Assembly (NCBI GenBank): GCA_934435195.1 | Contig: CAKSAJ010000011.1 | Span: forward strand, 1 to 64,000 | Origin: an uncultured Schaedlerella sp. | GTDB lineage: Bacteria > Bacillota > Clostridia > Lachnospirales > Lachnospiraceae | Length of the DNA stretch: 64,000 nt | Reading direction: 5' to 3' | Shown here: positions 7,175 through 15,019 of the stretch, one piece after another | How positions within the stretch are numbered: position 1 is the first letter of the stretch | How the letters are laid out: every line of letters starts with the position of its first letter | Program-made: the position numbers and the translations under genes | The notes under the pieces: generated by a model | What the model was told of the DNA's origin: nothing | Database searches by the model: none | What the model saw: the letters and a program-made list of their open reading frames with translations, nothing else

Positions 7175-7909
7175 ATGGCAGAACAAACAAAAGGATTATG
7201 TAAATATTGTGGTAAAGAGTATACCAAAGCTGGCATGCTTCGGCATTTGCCAGCTTGTAAAAAGCGAAAAGAAAAATTGGAGAGTGAAAAAGGAAAAAGA
7301 AAATGTGGCTATTTTCAGATTGTGCTCATGGCAAAGTACAGTAAGAAATATTGGTTGATTATTGAAGTTAGTGAAAATGTTACATTAAAAGAATTAGATA
7401 AATTTATTCGCGATATTTGGGTAGAATGTTGTGGACATCTAAGTGCGTATGAGATAAATGGAATATCATATGAACTTTATCCGGATAAAGATAGATTTTG
7501 GGGAACACCTGCCAGACATATGAATTATAGACTGAGAGATGTGGTTAAAGTGGAGGATAACATATCTTATGAATATGATTTCGGTTCGACAACGGAATTG
7601 ATACTAAATGTACATAGCTATCGCGAGGGGGTAAGAACAGCGGATGAAGTTGTCATTTTGTCACGAAATAATCCACTTGAAATTATTTGCAGCCAGTGCG
7701 GTAAGAATAAAGCAAAGTGGGTGAATCCGGAAGCCTATTATGATGAAAAACCATTTTGGTGTGAGGAGTGCTTGAAAGAAGAAGCTGGCATGGAGGAGGA
7801 TATCTATGGGATAGAATATATGCTTCCAGTATGTAATTCTCCGAGAATGGGAGTATGTGGTTATGAAGGAAGCTCAAGATATCCAGACCAGTTCGAGCCA
7901 GATAAATAA
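7175..7909 (+). CDS. pRiA4b ORF-3-like protein with zinc-binding ends
   Basis: A 244-residue cytosolic protein. Residues 9-29 form a C2HC-type zinc knuckle (CKYCGKEYTKAGMLRHLPAC). The central part, from the strand YFQIVLMAKYSKKYWLIIEV through LKELDKFIRDIW and YEYDFGSTTELIL, matches the pRiA4b ORF-3-like fold found as a passenger of plasmids and insertion elements. A second zinc site follows (CSQCGKNKAKW with CEEC) and the tail reads LPVCNSPRMGVCGYEG. Function is unknown. It lies 68 bp downstream of the Rpn-type gene, and both families are typical of mobile or accessory DNA. Confidence 0.75.
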   Translation: MAEQTKGLCKYCGKEYTKAGMLRHLPACKKRKEKLESEKGKRKCGYFQIVLMAKYSKKYWLIIEVSENVTLKELDKFIRDIWVECCGHLSAYEINGISYELYPDKDRFWGTPARHMNYRLRDVVKVEDNISYEYDFGSTTELILNVHSYREGVRTADEVVILSRNNPLEIICSQCGKNKAKWVNPEAYYDEKPFWCEECLKEEAGMEEDIYGIEYMLPVCNSPRMGVCGYEGSSRYPDQFEPDK

Positions 7910-8270
7910 TTGGATAAAAAGTGCCATCAGTATTAGAGTCACGAAAATATTTAATAATGAAACATAGAAGTTTATGTTAGCACATTTGTGTTAAGTACTA
8001 TTAAAATTCAACATGACAGTCTGAAGATATCTAATAGTAAATGAATGTGGTGGAGCAGAGAAATTGGTGGCAGGTCAGGACTGGATTATTTGATTAAAGT
8101 AAAAGATTACAGATTTTTGGAGGCGGTTTGAATTGCTTGTAGGACAGGCAAATATTTAACCGCCCCTTTCTGTATCTGAGCAACTTCCAGGGGAAAACAT
8201 TTGCTGTTAAGAGCTTCGTACAATGATTCAACTGTGGAATAAATGGAAGATATCAGAAGAATGTTCAAGA
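7910..8270. other. Gene-poor stretch with decayed coding sequence
   Basis: No intact gene is visible. A short frame around 8070-8130 reads GGRSGLDYLIKVKDYRFLEAV and then stops; it looks like the end of a lost gene and is followed at once by a terminator-like hairpin. The rest is AT-rich with no recognisable feature until the Spo0A-type boxes at 8279. Confidence 0.35.
8122..8170 (+). terminator. Terminator-like hairpin after a decayed gene end
   Basis: GGCGGTT (8122-8128) pairs with AACCGCC (8158-8164), with an inner TTGCTTGT/ACAGGCAA stem, followed by CCCTTTCT. It fits a terminator for whatever gene once preceded it. Confidence 0.45.
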
Positions 8271-8278
8271 GTCAAAAA

Positions 8279-8333
8279 TGTCGAAATTTGTCGAATGATT
8301 TATTTTGAACTAATCAATATATAGAATTAATAT
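8279..8333 (+). promoter_or_regulatory. Tandem Spo0A-type boxes and sigma-A promoter
   Basis: Two copies of TGTCGAA start at 8279 and 8289, exactly 10 bp (one helical turn) apart. The second sits in ATTTGTCGAATGAT, close to the Spo0A box consensus. A promoter TTGAAC (8305-8310), 17 bp, TAATAT (8328-8333) follows directly, so the boxes sit near -45. This is the arrangement expected for Spo0A activation. The start codon of the membrane-protein gene is 99 bp beyond the -10. Confidence 0.55.
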
Positions 8334-8431
8334 CTCGGAAAATGTGTTAATATAATATATATTGTACAAATACCAAGCGAATTAAGATGAAAAACGTATA
8401 GATGTTAATAAAAATACAAGGGAGAAAGAAT

Positions 8432-9175
8432 ATGTTGAAAGTAAGAACAATTATTATTTTATATTTAATTTTAGTTATTATTTTTAATTTACCCAGTAAG
8501 AAGCTTGATAAACTTAATGAGAGAATGGAACAAAGAGGAAAAATAAATAATTTGCTAGTAACATTGTGCTTTAGTGTATTACTGGCAGTTGTTTTAGATA
8601 ATAGGACAAATCGGATAGCAGAGCAACAAGTAAATATTGCTGACAGAGAAACATCACCGGTATTTCAATTGGAAAAATATAAAGACGGAATAAGTGATAT
8701 ATATAAAGTTATAGAAACGAAAGGAATGGCATCTTATGTTACATTGATGTTATATGAACATTATTATTTTACTTATCAGAGTGAACAGTATGAAGTTAAC
8801 TTAACTTTTGCTGGGGAAGAAATTCAAGGGAAAATGAGTATCGATAATAATAATCCAGAATTAACGTTTAAAGTGCAAAAGGAAGAATTTAATAAGGAAG
8901 AAATACGTGAAAATGCAGAGAAATATGTACAAGAATATTTGAAAGATGATAATATTCATGTATACAGTGATGAGTATGTTAAAATAAGTTTTTTTGATTA
9001 CAAAAATGATCGAGTTATATTTCAATTCAGTGAATATGATAACAAGCTAAAATTGATAAGTACAGAGGATACAAGGCATATACCACCACATAATATTAGC
9101 TCAATTTATTGGAAAGAAGAAACGATAGAGAAACAATTACAGAGGCTTATGGAAGAAGTAATTAATATGAAATAA
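8432..9175 (+). CDS. Unrecognised membrane-anchored protein
   Basis: A 247-residue protein with two N-terminal hydrophobic segments (about residues 5-20 and 39-55) separated by a charged stretch, then about 190 polar residues with alternating strands and a helical tail. I do not recognise the family. The start at 8432 was chosen for the GGGAGAAAG site in front of it; an upstream ATG at 8402 would add ten residues. It is the first gene behind the Spo0A-type promoter and is followed after 54 bp by the giant HD-ATPase gene, so the two probably form one operon, the small protein perhaps acting as a membrane anchor or sensor. Base composition is lower in GC than the housekeeping part of the window. 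Confidence 0.65.
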   Translation: MLKVRTIIILYLILVIIFNLPSKKLDKLNERMEQRGKINNLLVTLCFSVLLAVVLDNRTNRIAEQQVNIADRETSPVFQLEKYKDGISDIYKVIETKGMASYVTLMLYEHYYFTYQSEQYEVNLTFAGEEIQGKMSIDNNNPELTFKVQKEEFNKEEIRENAEKYVQEYLKDDNIHVYSDEYVKISFFDYKNDRVIFQFSEYDNKLKLISTEDTRHIPPHNISSIYWKEETIEKQLQRLMEEVINMK

Positions 9176-9229
9176 AAATTCAATGAGGACTTATATACTG
9201 GGATTAATGAGAAAAACAGGAGGAAAAGG

Positions 9230-12200
9230 ATGAAAAAGAAATATACATTAGAAGAGCATTTGCATCAAGTAAGTAAACACCATGATACAAATCACAGTCT
9301 GCAAAGTGTATATGATTTGCAGAAAAGAAAGTTAATTAGATATTTATCCTCAATAGTTACGACTTATCCGACATACAGTACACACGATACGTGGCATTCT
9401 GCAAATATTGTATCAGCAATTGAAAACATACTGGGGAAGGATAGAATAAAGAAACTGACAGGAATAGATACATTCCTTATATTGATGTGTGCTTATATGC
9501 ATGATGTTGGGATGTTATATACGGAGCAGGAAGTTCGAGAAGTATGGGTGTCAAATGAATTTCAGCAGTTTTTAAAGGAATATCAATCGGATGCTTCTAC
9601 AATTGGAAAAGCTGTTAGAATATTATTGGATGTAGAAAAGGAAAACGTGGAAGCAGCAGTAGCGTGGCCTTTAGATATAAAACAGGCAATTACGATTGTA
9701 TTAATGGAATATTTCCGCCCACAGCATGGTCGACGTATTCAAAATTTATCGGATAAAGAAAATCGTATAGGAGAGCTGTTGCGTGTAGAGGATTCATTTC
9801 TTCCGGTACGTATCATTAAAATAATTAATAAGATATCTATGGCGCATACGGGAAGTTTCGAAAACATGTTGAACGATTTAGTGATTGTAGATACTTTTTC
9901 AGGGGAAGAATTTCATCCCAGACTAATTGCATGGTTACTTCGCATGGGAGATTTGTGCGATTTGGATAATGACAGGTTTAATAAAATTGGAATTGCAACA
10001 TTTGGAACATTACAAGATGATAATCTGGCACATTATTTTAAGCATTTATCAGTAGAAACGTTGCATATTTCTACTGATAAGATACAAGTAGTTGCGAATG
10101 TTGATAGAAAGTGTATTGAGCAAGAGTGTGCGATAGATTGGATGAAGGAAGATGCTTGTAATGATAAAGAAAAATTTGAAAGCAGATGTATGAAAGTATA
10201 TCAGCAGACAATTCGAGAGCATGTCAATTGGAAAAATTGGATGGAGGGAGAGGTTAATTCAGCAAAATTAAATGTGAACAAGATATTCCCGAAGCATTGG
10301 AATCGTAAGATTCCGGAGATAGAATATAAAATTCTATTGAATGGGAAAGAAATATCATCTGGGAATCAGAATTTGAGATTTTCTTTTTCACAGGAAAAAG
10401 CGTACTCTTTGATTGAGAATATCAGTATTTATCAGAATGAAGGATTTATTTTTATACGCGAATTGATACAAAATGCGATTGATGCATCTAAGATTCAGAT
10501 TTGGAGGCAAATCAAAGGGAAAATACCAAAGTATAAATATGAAATTTCTCCGTTCCAGGTAGAGAGAATGTTTCCGGGAATATTTGAGAGATATGCAATT
10601 AATATTTCAGCAAAATATCATGAAGAGACAGATACTGTAGATTTTTCGATTGAAGACTCTGGTATAGGAATCAGTGTGAAAGAATTTCAGGAACATATTC
10701 TAAAGACAGGAAGCAGTTGGAAAAATCGTCAAAATTATAAAAAAGAATTTGAAAGTATGCCGGAATGGTTAAAACCAACAGGAGCATTCGGTATAGGTTT
10801 ACATACTGTGTTTACTGTTACAGATGAGATGAAGATATTTACAAAGTCAGATTATGAAGAGCAAACAAACGAAATGTTGCTGTATTCTGGTAAAAAAAGT
10901 GGTTATGCATTTTGTCAGCAAGCAGAAACTCCACGTGCGCAAGGAACAAAAATATCATTTAAATTTCATTTGAATAAGGCTCAGAAGTCACAGTTTTTTG
11001 GAGAGATGAAGGAATCTTATTTAAAAGAATATGAAAATGAATATGAGAAATTAATTATCAATCATATAGAAAAATTTTGTAAAACGCCAATTGTACCAGT
11101 TTACTTTAATGGGGATGAATATATATTACCGGCATTGACAATGTCAACATGGGTTAATGAATTGACTAGTTGTATTAGTGAATCGTGCAAGGGAAATATT
11201 GATGGCAATGGTAGATTCGAATATTGTTTTGGATATAATTATCAATATTTCATCGTATATGATAAGGAAAAAAGGTATGTAATAAATGCTAAAATTTTAT
11301 CATATTCAGAATATAACAATATAGGGATGCTATATAACATAAATGAGCAGCAGAATGTCTTGGCTTTTATGGGAATGCATGTAGAAGATAATATTAATAT
11401 AAGAGATGCTTTATTTGTAATTGATTATATGGATATTTTGGCGGGAGAAGGCAATGATGTAATAGATGCGGCACGAATGAAACTTACTTATGAGGCAAAA
11501 AAACAGATACAATTGTCATTAAACGAGATTCTTTCTTTTGCAAAAGAATGTTATATGAACTTGATGATAGAACAACGTCAGGATATGGTTGTAAGTGCAT
11601 ACAGGGAAGGAATAAAAGATCTTGCAACAAAGTATTATGCAAAGGAAATATCGGAGACCGATGTATGGCAAATGATATGCAAGAAGAAAAAATTGATTTT
11701 TCCGGCAGAAAGTTCAAGAAAAGTAAGAACCTTGGAAGTTAGGATTGTGACTTATCTAATGTGTTTAAATTTTGTAGATGCAGTTCTTAAGTTAGATATA
11801 CAGGCATTAGCAGCTAATGAATACAAGACAGATGCTGTGGACATGCTCCAGAAAATGGAAATAAAAGCATTTGAATTTCTGGATTATTTGCTGAGAAAAT
11901 GGAAATCAGACTGGCGAGTGAAAGATTTATATTTTTTGCAACCATATTTTAATAATCAGTTGATTAATATTTTAAAGCATTATTGCTATATCTGGGGACA
12001 TATGATTATTCAGTATGCGATGAAATTGCAGAGGATAGATGGGCAAGAAGAAAAATGGAAGCAGTTAATAAAAACAGAATTTAATAAAAGATTTCCTAAT
12101 ATGCATCAATGGAAAAAGACGAAATATATTCCAGAAAATATAATGACGATGCTTAGATATTATAGGGGAATAGGAGAGGTAAATCATTTTGAAATTTCGG

Positions 12201-13036
12201 CTATAAATGACTTGTTATTTCCTGCTTCGGCGATTGCATTTAGAGAGTGGCGTTTTCGAGGAACATATTGTGATAATCTGTTGATGTCGTTGGAATTAGA
12301 TCAGCCATATCTGTATTTTCTTTTAGATATTCCAAAAGACCGTGAGGTCAGCAGTCTGGAAAGAGATGTATGGAATTTGTATATGAAAGGCAGTATTTAT
12401 GGTGGTTTTGGATACGATATGATAAGTCCGGCTTCTGTAGAACAGATTATAGATGAGAAATCAGTAGTTGTTGTAAGAGAGAAAAAACAATTAGTTTATG
12501 ATTGTATTCCTATGTTGCAAAGATTTGAAATAATTGGGATTGAGGAGTTGAAGAAAGGCTGGGGGCTTAAACTTGAGCCAACACAAAAAGGAAGTCATGG
12601 AATCAGTGCTACACAACAAGAAAAGTGGGAGATATATAGAAGATTTTGGGAAAAAATTGATAATTCTAGATTTTATCAACAGACAGATGAAATTGAAGTT
12701 ATTATACCGGCATTTGATGAATATAGAGAAATAGCAGATTTTAATACAGGCTATAATGAGTTGTTGGAGGTACCATGTCTTTACGCAACTGTTCCGGCAT
12801 GGGATTATCAAAAAGGCATAAGAGAATTTATGGATGAATGTAATATGAATGCGTGGAATCCCGAAAAATGTGTGGAAACGATTAAAAATAGAGAATTGGA
12901 CAGAAAGGTAATAAATTATCTATGTAGGACAAAAAGTAATAATAGTGAGGAAGAACGTGAAAAAATAGAAACGCTTTATAGAACATTTCTGCTGGAATTA
13001 TTTACCGCATGGAATGAAACCATCCCAAAAGGATAG
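9230..13036 (+). CDS. Large HD-phosphohydrolase and GHKL/Hsp90-type ATPase protein
   Basis: A 1268-residue protein. Residues 40-260 form an HD-type metal phosphohydrolase domain: H56 (DTWHSANIV), the H91-D92 pair in CAYMHDVGML, H166 (RPQHGR), H206 and D241/D244 in LLRMGDLCDLDND. Residues about 385-620 form an Hsp90/GHKL ATPase: N-box ELIQNAIDA (411-419), DSGIG (476-480) and the lid glycines TGAFGIGLHT (517-526). The remaining 650 residues are largely helical and unassigned. AGGAGG lies eight bases before the ATG. HD plus GHKL in one long chain is seen in uncharacterised, sporadically distributed proteins, some near defence genes. Nucleotide-driven conformational change coupled to a nucleotide or phosphoester hydrolase is an inference. 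All core ATPase and HD residues appear intact. Confidence 0.75.
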   Translation: MKKKYTLEEHLHQVSKHHDTNHSLQSVYDLQKRKLIRYLSSIVTTYPTYSTHDTWHSANIVSAIENILGKDRIKKLTGIDTFLILMCAYMHDVGMLYTEQEVREVWVSNEFQQFLKEYQSDASTIGKAVRILLDVEKENVEAAVAWPLDIKQAITIVLMEYFRPQHGRRIQNLSDKENRIGELLRVEDSFLPVRIIKIINKISMAHTGSFENMLNDLVIVDTFSGEEFHPRLIAWLLRMGDLCDLDNDRFNKIGIATFGTLQDDNLAHYFKHLSVETLHISTDKIQVVANVDRKCIEQECAIDWMKEDACNDKEKFESRCMKVYQQTIREHVNWKNWMEGEVNSAKLNVNKIFPKHWNRKIPEIEYKILLNGKEISSGNQNLRFSFSQEKAYSLIENISIYQNEGFIFIRELIQNAIDASKIQIWRQIKGKIPKYKYEISPFQVERMFPGIFERYAINISAKYHEETDTVDFSIEDSGIGISVKEFQEHILKTGSSWKNRQNYKKEFESMPEWLKPTGAFGIGLHTVFTVTDEMKIFTKSDYEEQTNEMLLYSGKKSGYAFCQQAETPRAQGTKISFKFHLNKAQKSQFFGEMKESYLKEYENEYEKLIINHIEKFCKTPIVPVYFNGDEYILPALTMSTWVNELTSCISESCKGNIDGNGRFEYCFGYNYQYFIVYDKEKRYVINAKILSYSEYNNIGMLYNINEQQNVLAFMGMHVEDNINIRDALFVIDYMDILAGEGNDVIDAARMKLTYEAKKQIQLSLNEILSFAKECYMNLMIEQRQDMVVSAYREGIKDLATKYYAKEISETDVWQMICKKKKLIFPAESSRKVRTLEVRIVTYLMCLNFVDAVLKLDIQALAANEYKTDAVDMLQKMEIKAFEFLDYLLRKWKSDWRVKDLYFLQPYFNNQLINILKHYCYIWGHMIIQYAMKLQRIDGQEEKWKQLIKTEFNKRFPNMHQWKKTKYIPENIMTMLRYYRGIGEVNHFEISAINDLLFPASAIAFREWRFRGTYCDNLLMSLELDQPYLYFLLDIPKDREVSSLERDVWNLYMKGSIYGGFGYDMISPASVEQIIDEKSVVVVREKKQLVYDCIPMLQRFEIIGIEELKKGWGLKLEPTQKGSHGISATQQEKWEIYRRFWEKIDNSRFYQQTDEIEVIIPAFDEYREIADFNTGYNELLEVPCLYATVPAWDYQKGIREFMDECNMNAWNPEKCVETIKNRELDRKVINYLCRTKSNNSEEEREKIETLYRTFLLELFTAWNETIPKG

Positions 13037-13045
13037 AAAAAAATA

Positions 13046-13075
13046 TTGCACATAAACTCTTAACAGGTTTATAAT
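13046..13075 (+). promoter_or_regulatory. Promoter of ddh
   Basis: TTGCAC (13046-13051) and a perfect TATAAT (13070-13075) are 18 bp apart, 33 bp before the ddh start codon. Confidence 0.65.
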
Positions 13076-13108
13076 AAGACTCGGTTAAGAAACATAGGAG
13101 GAATAAAT

Positions 13109-14095
13109 ATGAGCATTAGAATTGGTATTTTAGGATATGGTAACCTTGGAAGAGGTGTAGAGTGTGCAATTAAACAGAATGCAGATATGGAACTGGCAGC
13201 AGTATTTACACGTAGAGATCCTGCGACAGTTCAGATTTTGACAGAGGATGTTCCTGTATGCCGTATTGCGGATGTGCAGGACTGGAAAGATAAGATTGAT
13301 GTAATGATTCTTTGTGGAGGAAGTGCAACAGATCTTCCAAAGCAGACACCAGTGTATGCAGAGATGTTCAATGTCATTGACAGCTTTGATACACATGCAA
13401 GAATTCCGGAACATTTTGAGGATGTTGATGCGGCAGCTAAAAAAGGTGGCAATGTCGGAATTATTTCTGTAGGCTGGGATCCTGGTATGTTCTCGTTGAA
13501 CAGACTTTATGCAAATGTAATCTTGCCGGAAGGTAAGGACTATACTTTCTGGGGCAAGGGTGTCAGTCAGGGACATTCGGATGCAATCCGCCGTGTGGAA
13601 GGTGTCAAAGATGGAAAGCAGTATACAATTCCGGTAGAGGCTGCACTGGAAGCGGTTCGTAACGGGGAGAATCCGGAACTGACAACAAGACAGAAGCATA
13701 CAAGAGAGTGCTTTGTAGTGCTTGAAGAGGGCGCAGATGCAGCGAAGGTTGAAGAAGAGATTAAGACAATGCCAAACTATTTCTCGGATTATGATACAAC
13801 AGTACATTTTATTGGTGAGGAAGAGTTGAAAGCAAATCACAGCGGAATCCCACATGGTGGATTTGTGCTTCGCAGTGGCAAGACAGGATGGGATGGAGAG
13901 AATAAACATCTTATCGAGTATAGCTTGAAGCTGGATTCTAATCCGGAGTTTACAGCATCTGTAATCGTTGCTTATGCAAGAGCAGCTTACAAACTGGCAC
14001 AGGAAGGTCAGTCTGGATGTAAGACAGTGTTTGATATTGCACCTGCATATTTGAGCGCGAAGAGTGGAGCTGAATTGAGAAAGCATTTGCTGTAA
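13109..14095 (+). CDS. ddh: meso-Diaminopimelate D-dehydrogenase
   Basis: A 328-residue cytosolic NADP-dependent oxidoreductase that aminates tetrahydrodipicolinate directly to meso-diaminopimelate, the one-step route to lysine and peptidoglycan cross-linking residue. The Rossmann motif GILGYGNLGRGVE spans residues 6-18, the substrate-domain signature GWDPGMFSLNR is present near residue 127, and HGGFVLRSG lies toward the C-terminus. Length matches the family (about 320-330). AGGAGG precedes the ATG. It stands alone between its own promoter and a strong terminator. Confidence 0.95.
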   Translation: MSIRIGILGYGNLGRGVECAIKQNADMELAAVFTRRDPATVQILTEDVPVCRIADVQDWKDKIDVMILCGGSATDLPKQTPVYAEMFNVIDSFDTHARIPEHFEDVDAAAKKGGNVGIISVGWDPGMFSLNRLYANVILPEGKDYTFWGKGVSQGHSDAIRRVEGVKDGKQYTIPVEAALEAVRNGENPELTTRQKHTRECFVVLEEGADAAKVEEEIKTMPNYFSDYDTTVHFIGEEELKANHSGIPHGGFVLRSGKTGWDGENKHLIEYSLKLDSNPEFTASVIVAYARAAYKLAQEGQSGCKTVFDIAPAYLSAKSGAELRKHLL

Positions 14096-14130
14096 AGTAA
14101 ACGCTTTGTTGTTTGTATTTCAGAAGTTGA

Positions 14131-14173
14131 TAAAAATCGTTAAGGCTTTGATATGTGCCTTAACGATTTTTTT
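14131..14173 (+). terminator. Rho-independent terminator of ddh
   Basis: AAAAATCGTTAAGGC pairs with GCCTTAACGATTTTT around an 11-base loop and is followed by a T-run. It lies 36 bp beyond the ddh stop. Confidence 0.9.
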
Positions 14174-14222
14174 AGTTTCCGTGCATGTGACATCTATGGA
14201 GTTTTGGAAAATTGCAAAAATT

Positions 14223-14819
14223 TTATAAACTAAAATCAATTTGTTTTTTTACTTCATCAATATTTCCGGTAAAGACAATACCATCCATTCCGGCATTTTT
14301 TGCACCTTCGATATTTTGTGGAAGGTCATCGATGAAGAAGCATTCTTCTGGCTTGAGATTAAAATGCTTAAAGAAGTACTCATAAATATTCAGGTCTGGT
14401 TTTGCCATTTTGATCGGACCTGAGAAAACGACACCGTTGAAGCTTTTTAATAATTCTGAATCTGCCATATAATCAGCAAAGTAAGTAGGAGCGTTGGATA
14501 AGAGATAGATCGGAATCTGACGCTCGTTTAATTCTTTGATAAATGCAAGGGTGTTTGAAAGGTGTGTGACTTCTTTTGGCCAGTCGCGAAAGAATGTGCG
14601 GACGGTATCTTGAAGTCGCGGCGGTGTTAATTCCAGTGTACTTTGCAGGTAATCATCGTATTCGAGTGTGCCCCGGTCGAGGTCCGGCCATTGGCGGTAA
14701 ACGATGTCACGCAGCAGGTCGGCATCTTCTTTGGATTCGCAAAAGGATCTTAAAATGGCAAGACCATCGAATTTTGCAATGACATTTCCGTAGTCGAAAA
14801 CAATATTTTTATATTTCAT
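14223..14819 (-). CDS. HAD-superfamily hydrolase (subfamily IA)
   Basis: A 198-residue cytosolic phosphatase-like protein. Motif I is VFDYGNVIAKF with nucleophile D9, followed by a four-helix cap; motif II is LLSNAP, motif III includes KMAKPDLNIYEYF and motif IV is FFIDDLPQN. The second motif-I position is Gly-Asn rather than Asp, as in the haloacid dehalogenase/YihX branch, so it may hydrolyse sugar phosphates such as glucose 1-phosphate; the substrate cannot be fixed. The start at 14819 has AAGAGG seven bases upstream. The gene is divergent from glmS. Confidence 0.85.
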   Translation of the reverse strand: MKYKNIVFDYGNVIAKFDGLAILRSFCESKEDADLLRDIVYRQWPDLDRGTLEYDDYLQSTLELTPPRLQDTVRTFFRDWPKEVTHLSNTLAFIKELNERQIPIYLLSNAPTYFADYMADSELLKSFNGVVFSGPIKMAKPDLNIYEYFFKHFNLKPEECFFIDDLPQNIEGAKNAGMDGIVFTGNIDEVKKQIDFSL

Positions 14820-14902
14820 ATCAGAGCCTCTTTTCTGCCCATTTTTGAGCAAATAATGTAAAAAATTAATTATATTTTACAATAGATTGTTTCGTCTTGC
14901 AA

Positions 14903-14930
14903 TTGCATAATTATGAAAAATAAGTTATAC
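14903..14930 (+). promoter_or_regulatory. Putative glmS promoter
   Basis: TTGCAT (14903-14908) and TTATAC (14925-14930) are 16 bp apart, predicting a leader of about 80 nt before glmS. The leader shows no glmS-ribozyme core. Confidence 0.5.
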
Positions 14931-15019
14931 TTACAACCGAATATATTTTGCGGCGCATAAAAGAAGGCACGCATATATTTGGTAACAAAAGAGATGTTTT
15001 AAAATATGGGAGAAGTTAT

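Noticed and set aside
13130..14086. Long open frame on the minus strand opposite ddh
   Set aside because: It is a complementary-strand shadow: Cys/Ile/His-rich, no ribosome site, and fully opposite a well-defined enzyme gene.
14831..15019. glmS ribozyme in the glmS leader
   Set aside because: The catalytic core and cleavage-site context expected in Firmicutes glmS leaders are not present; the sequence is AT-rich with only a promoter and a ribosome site.
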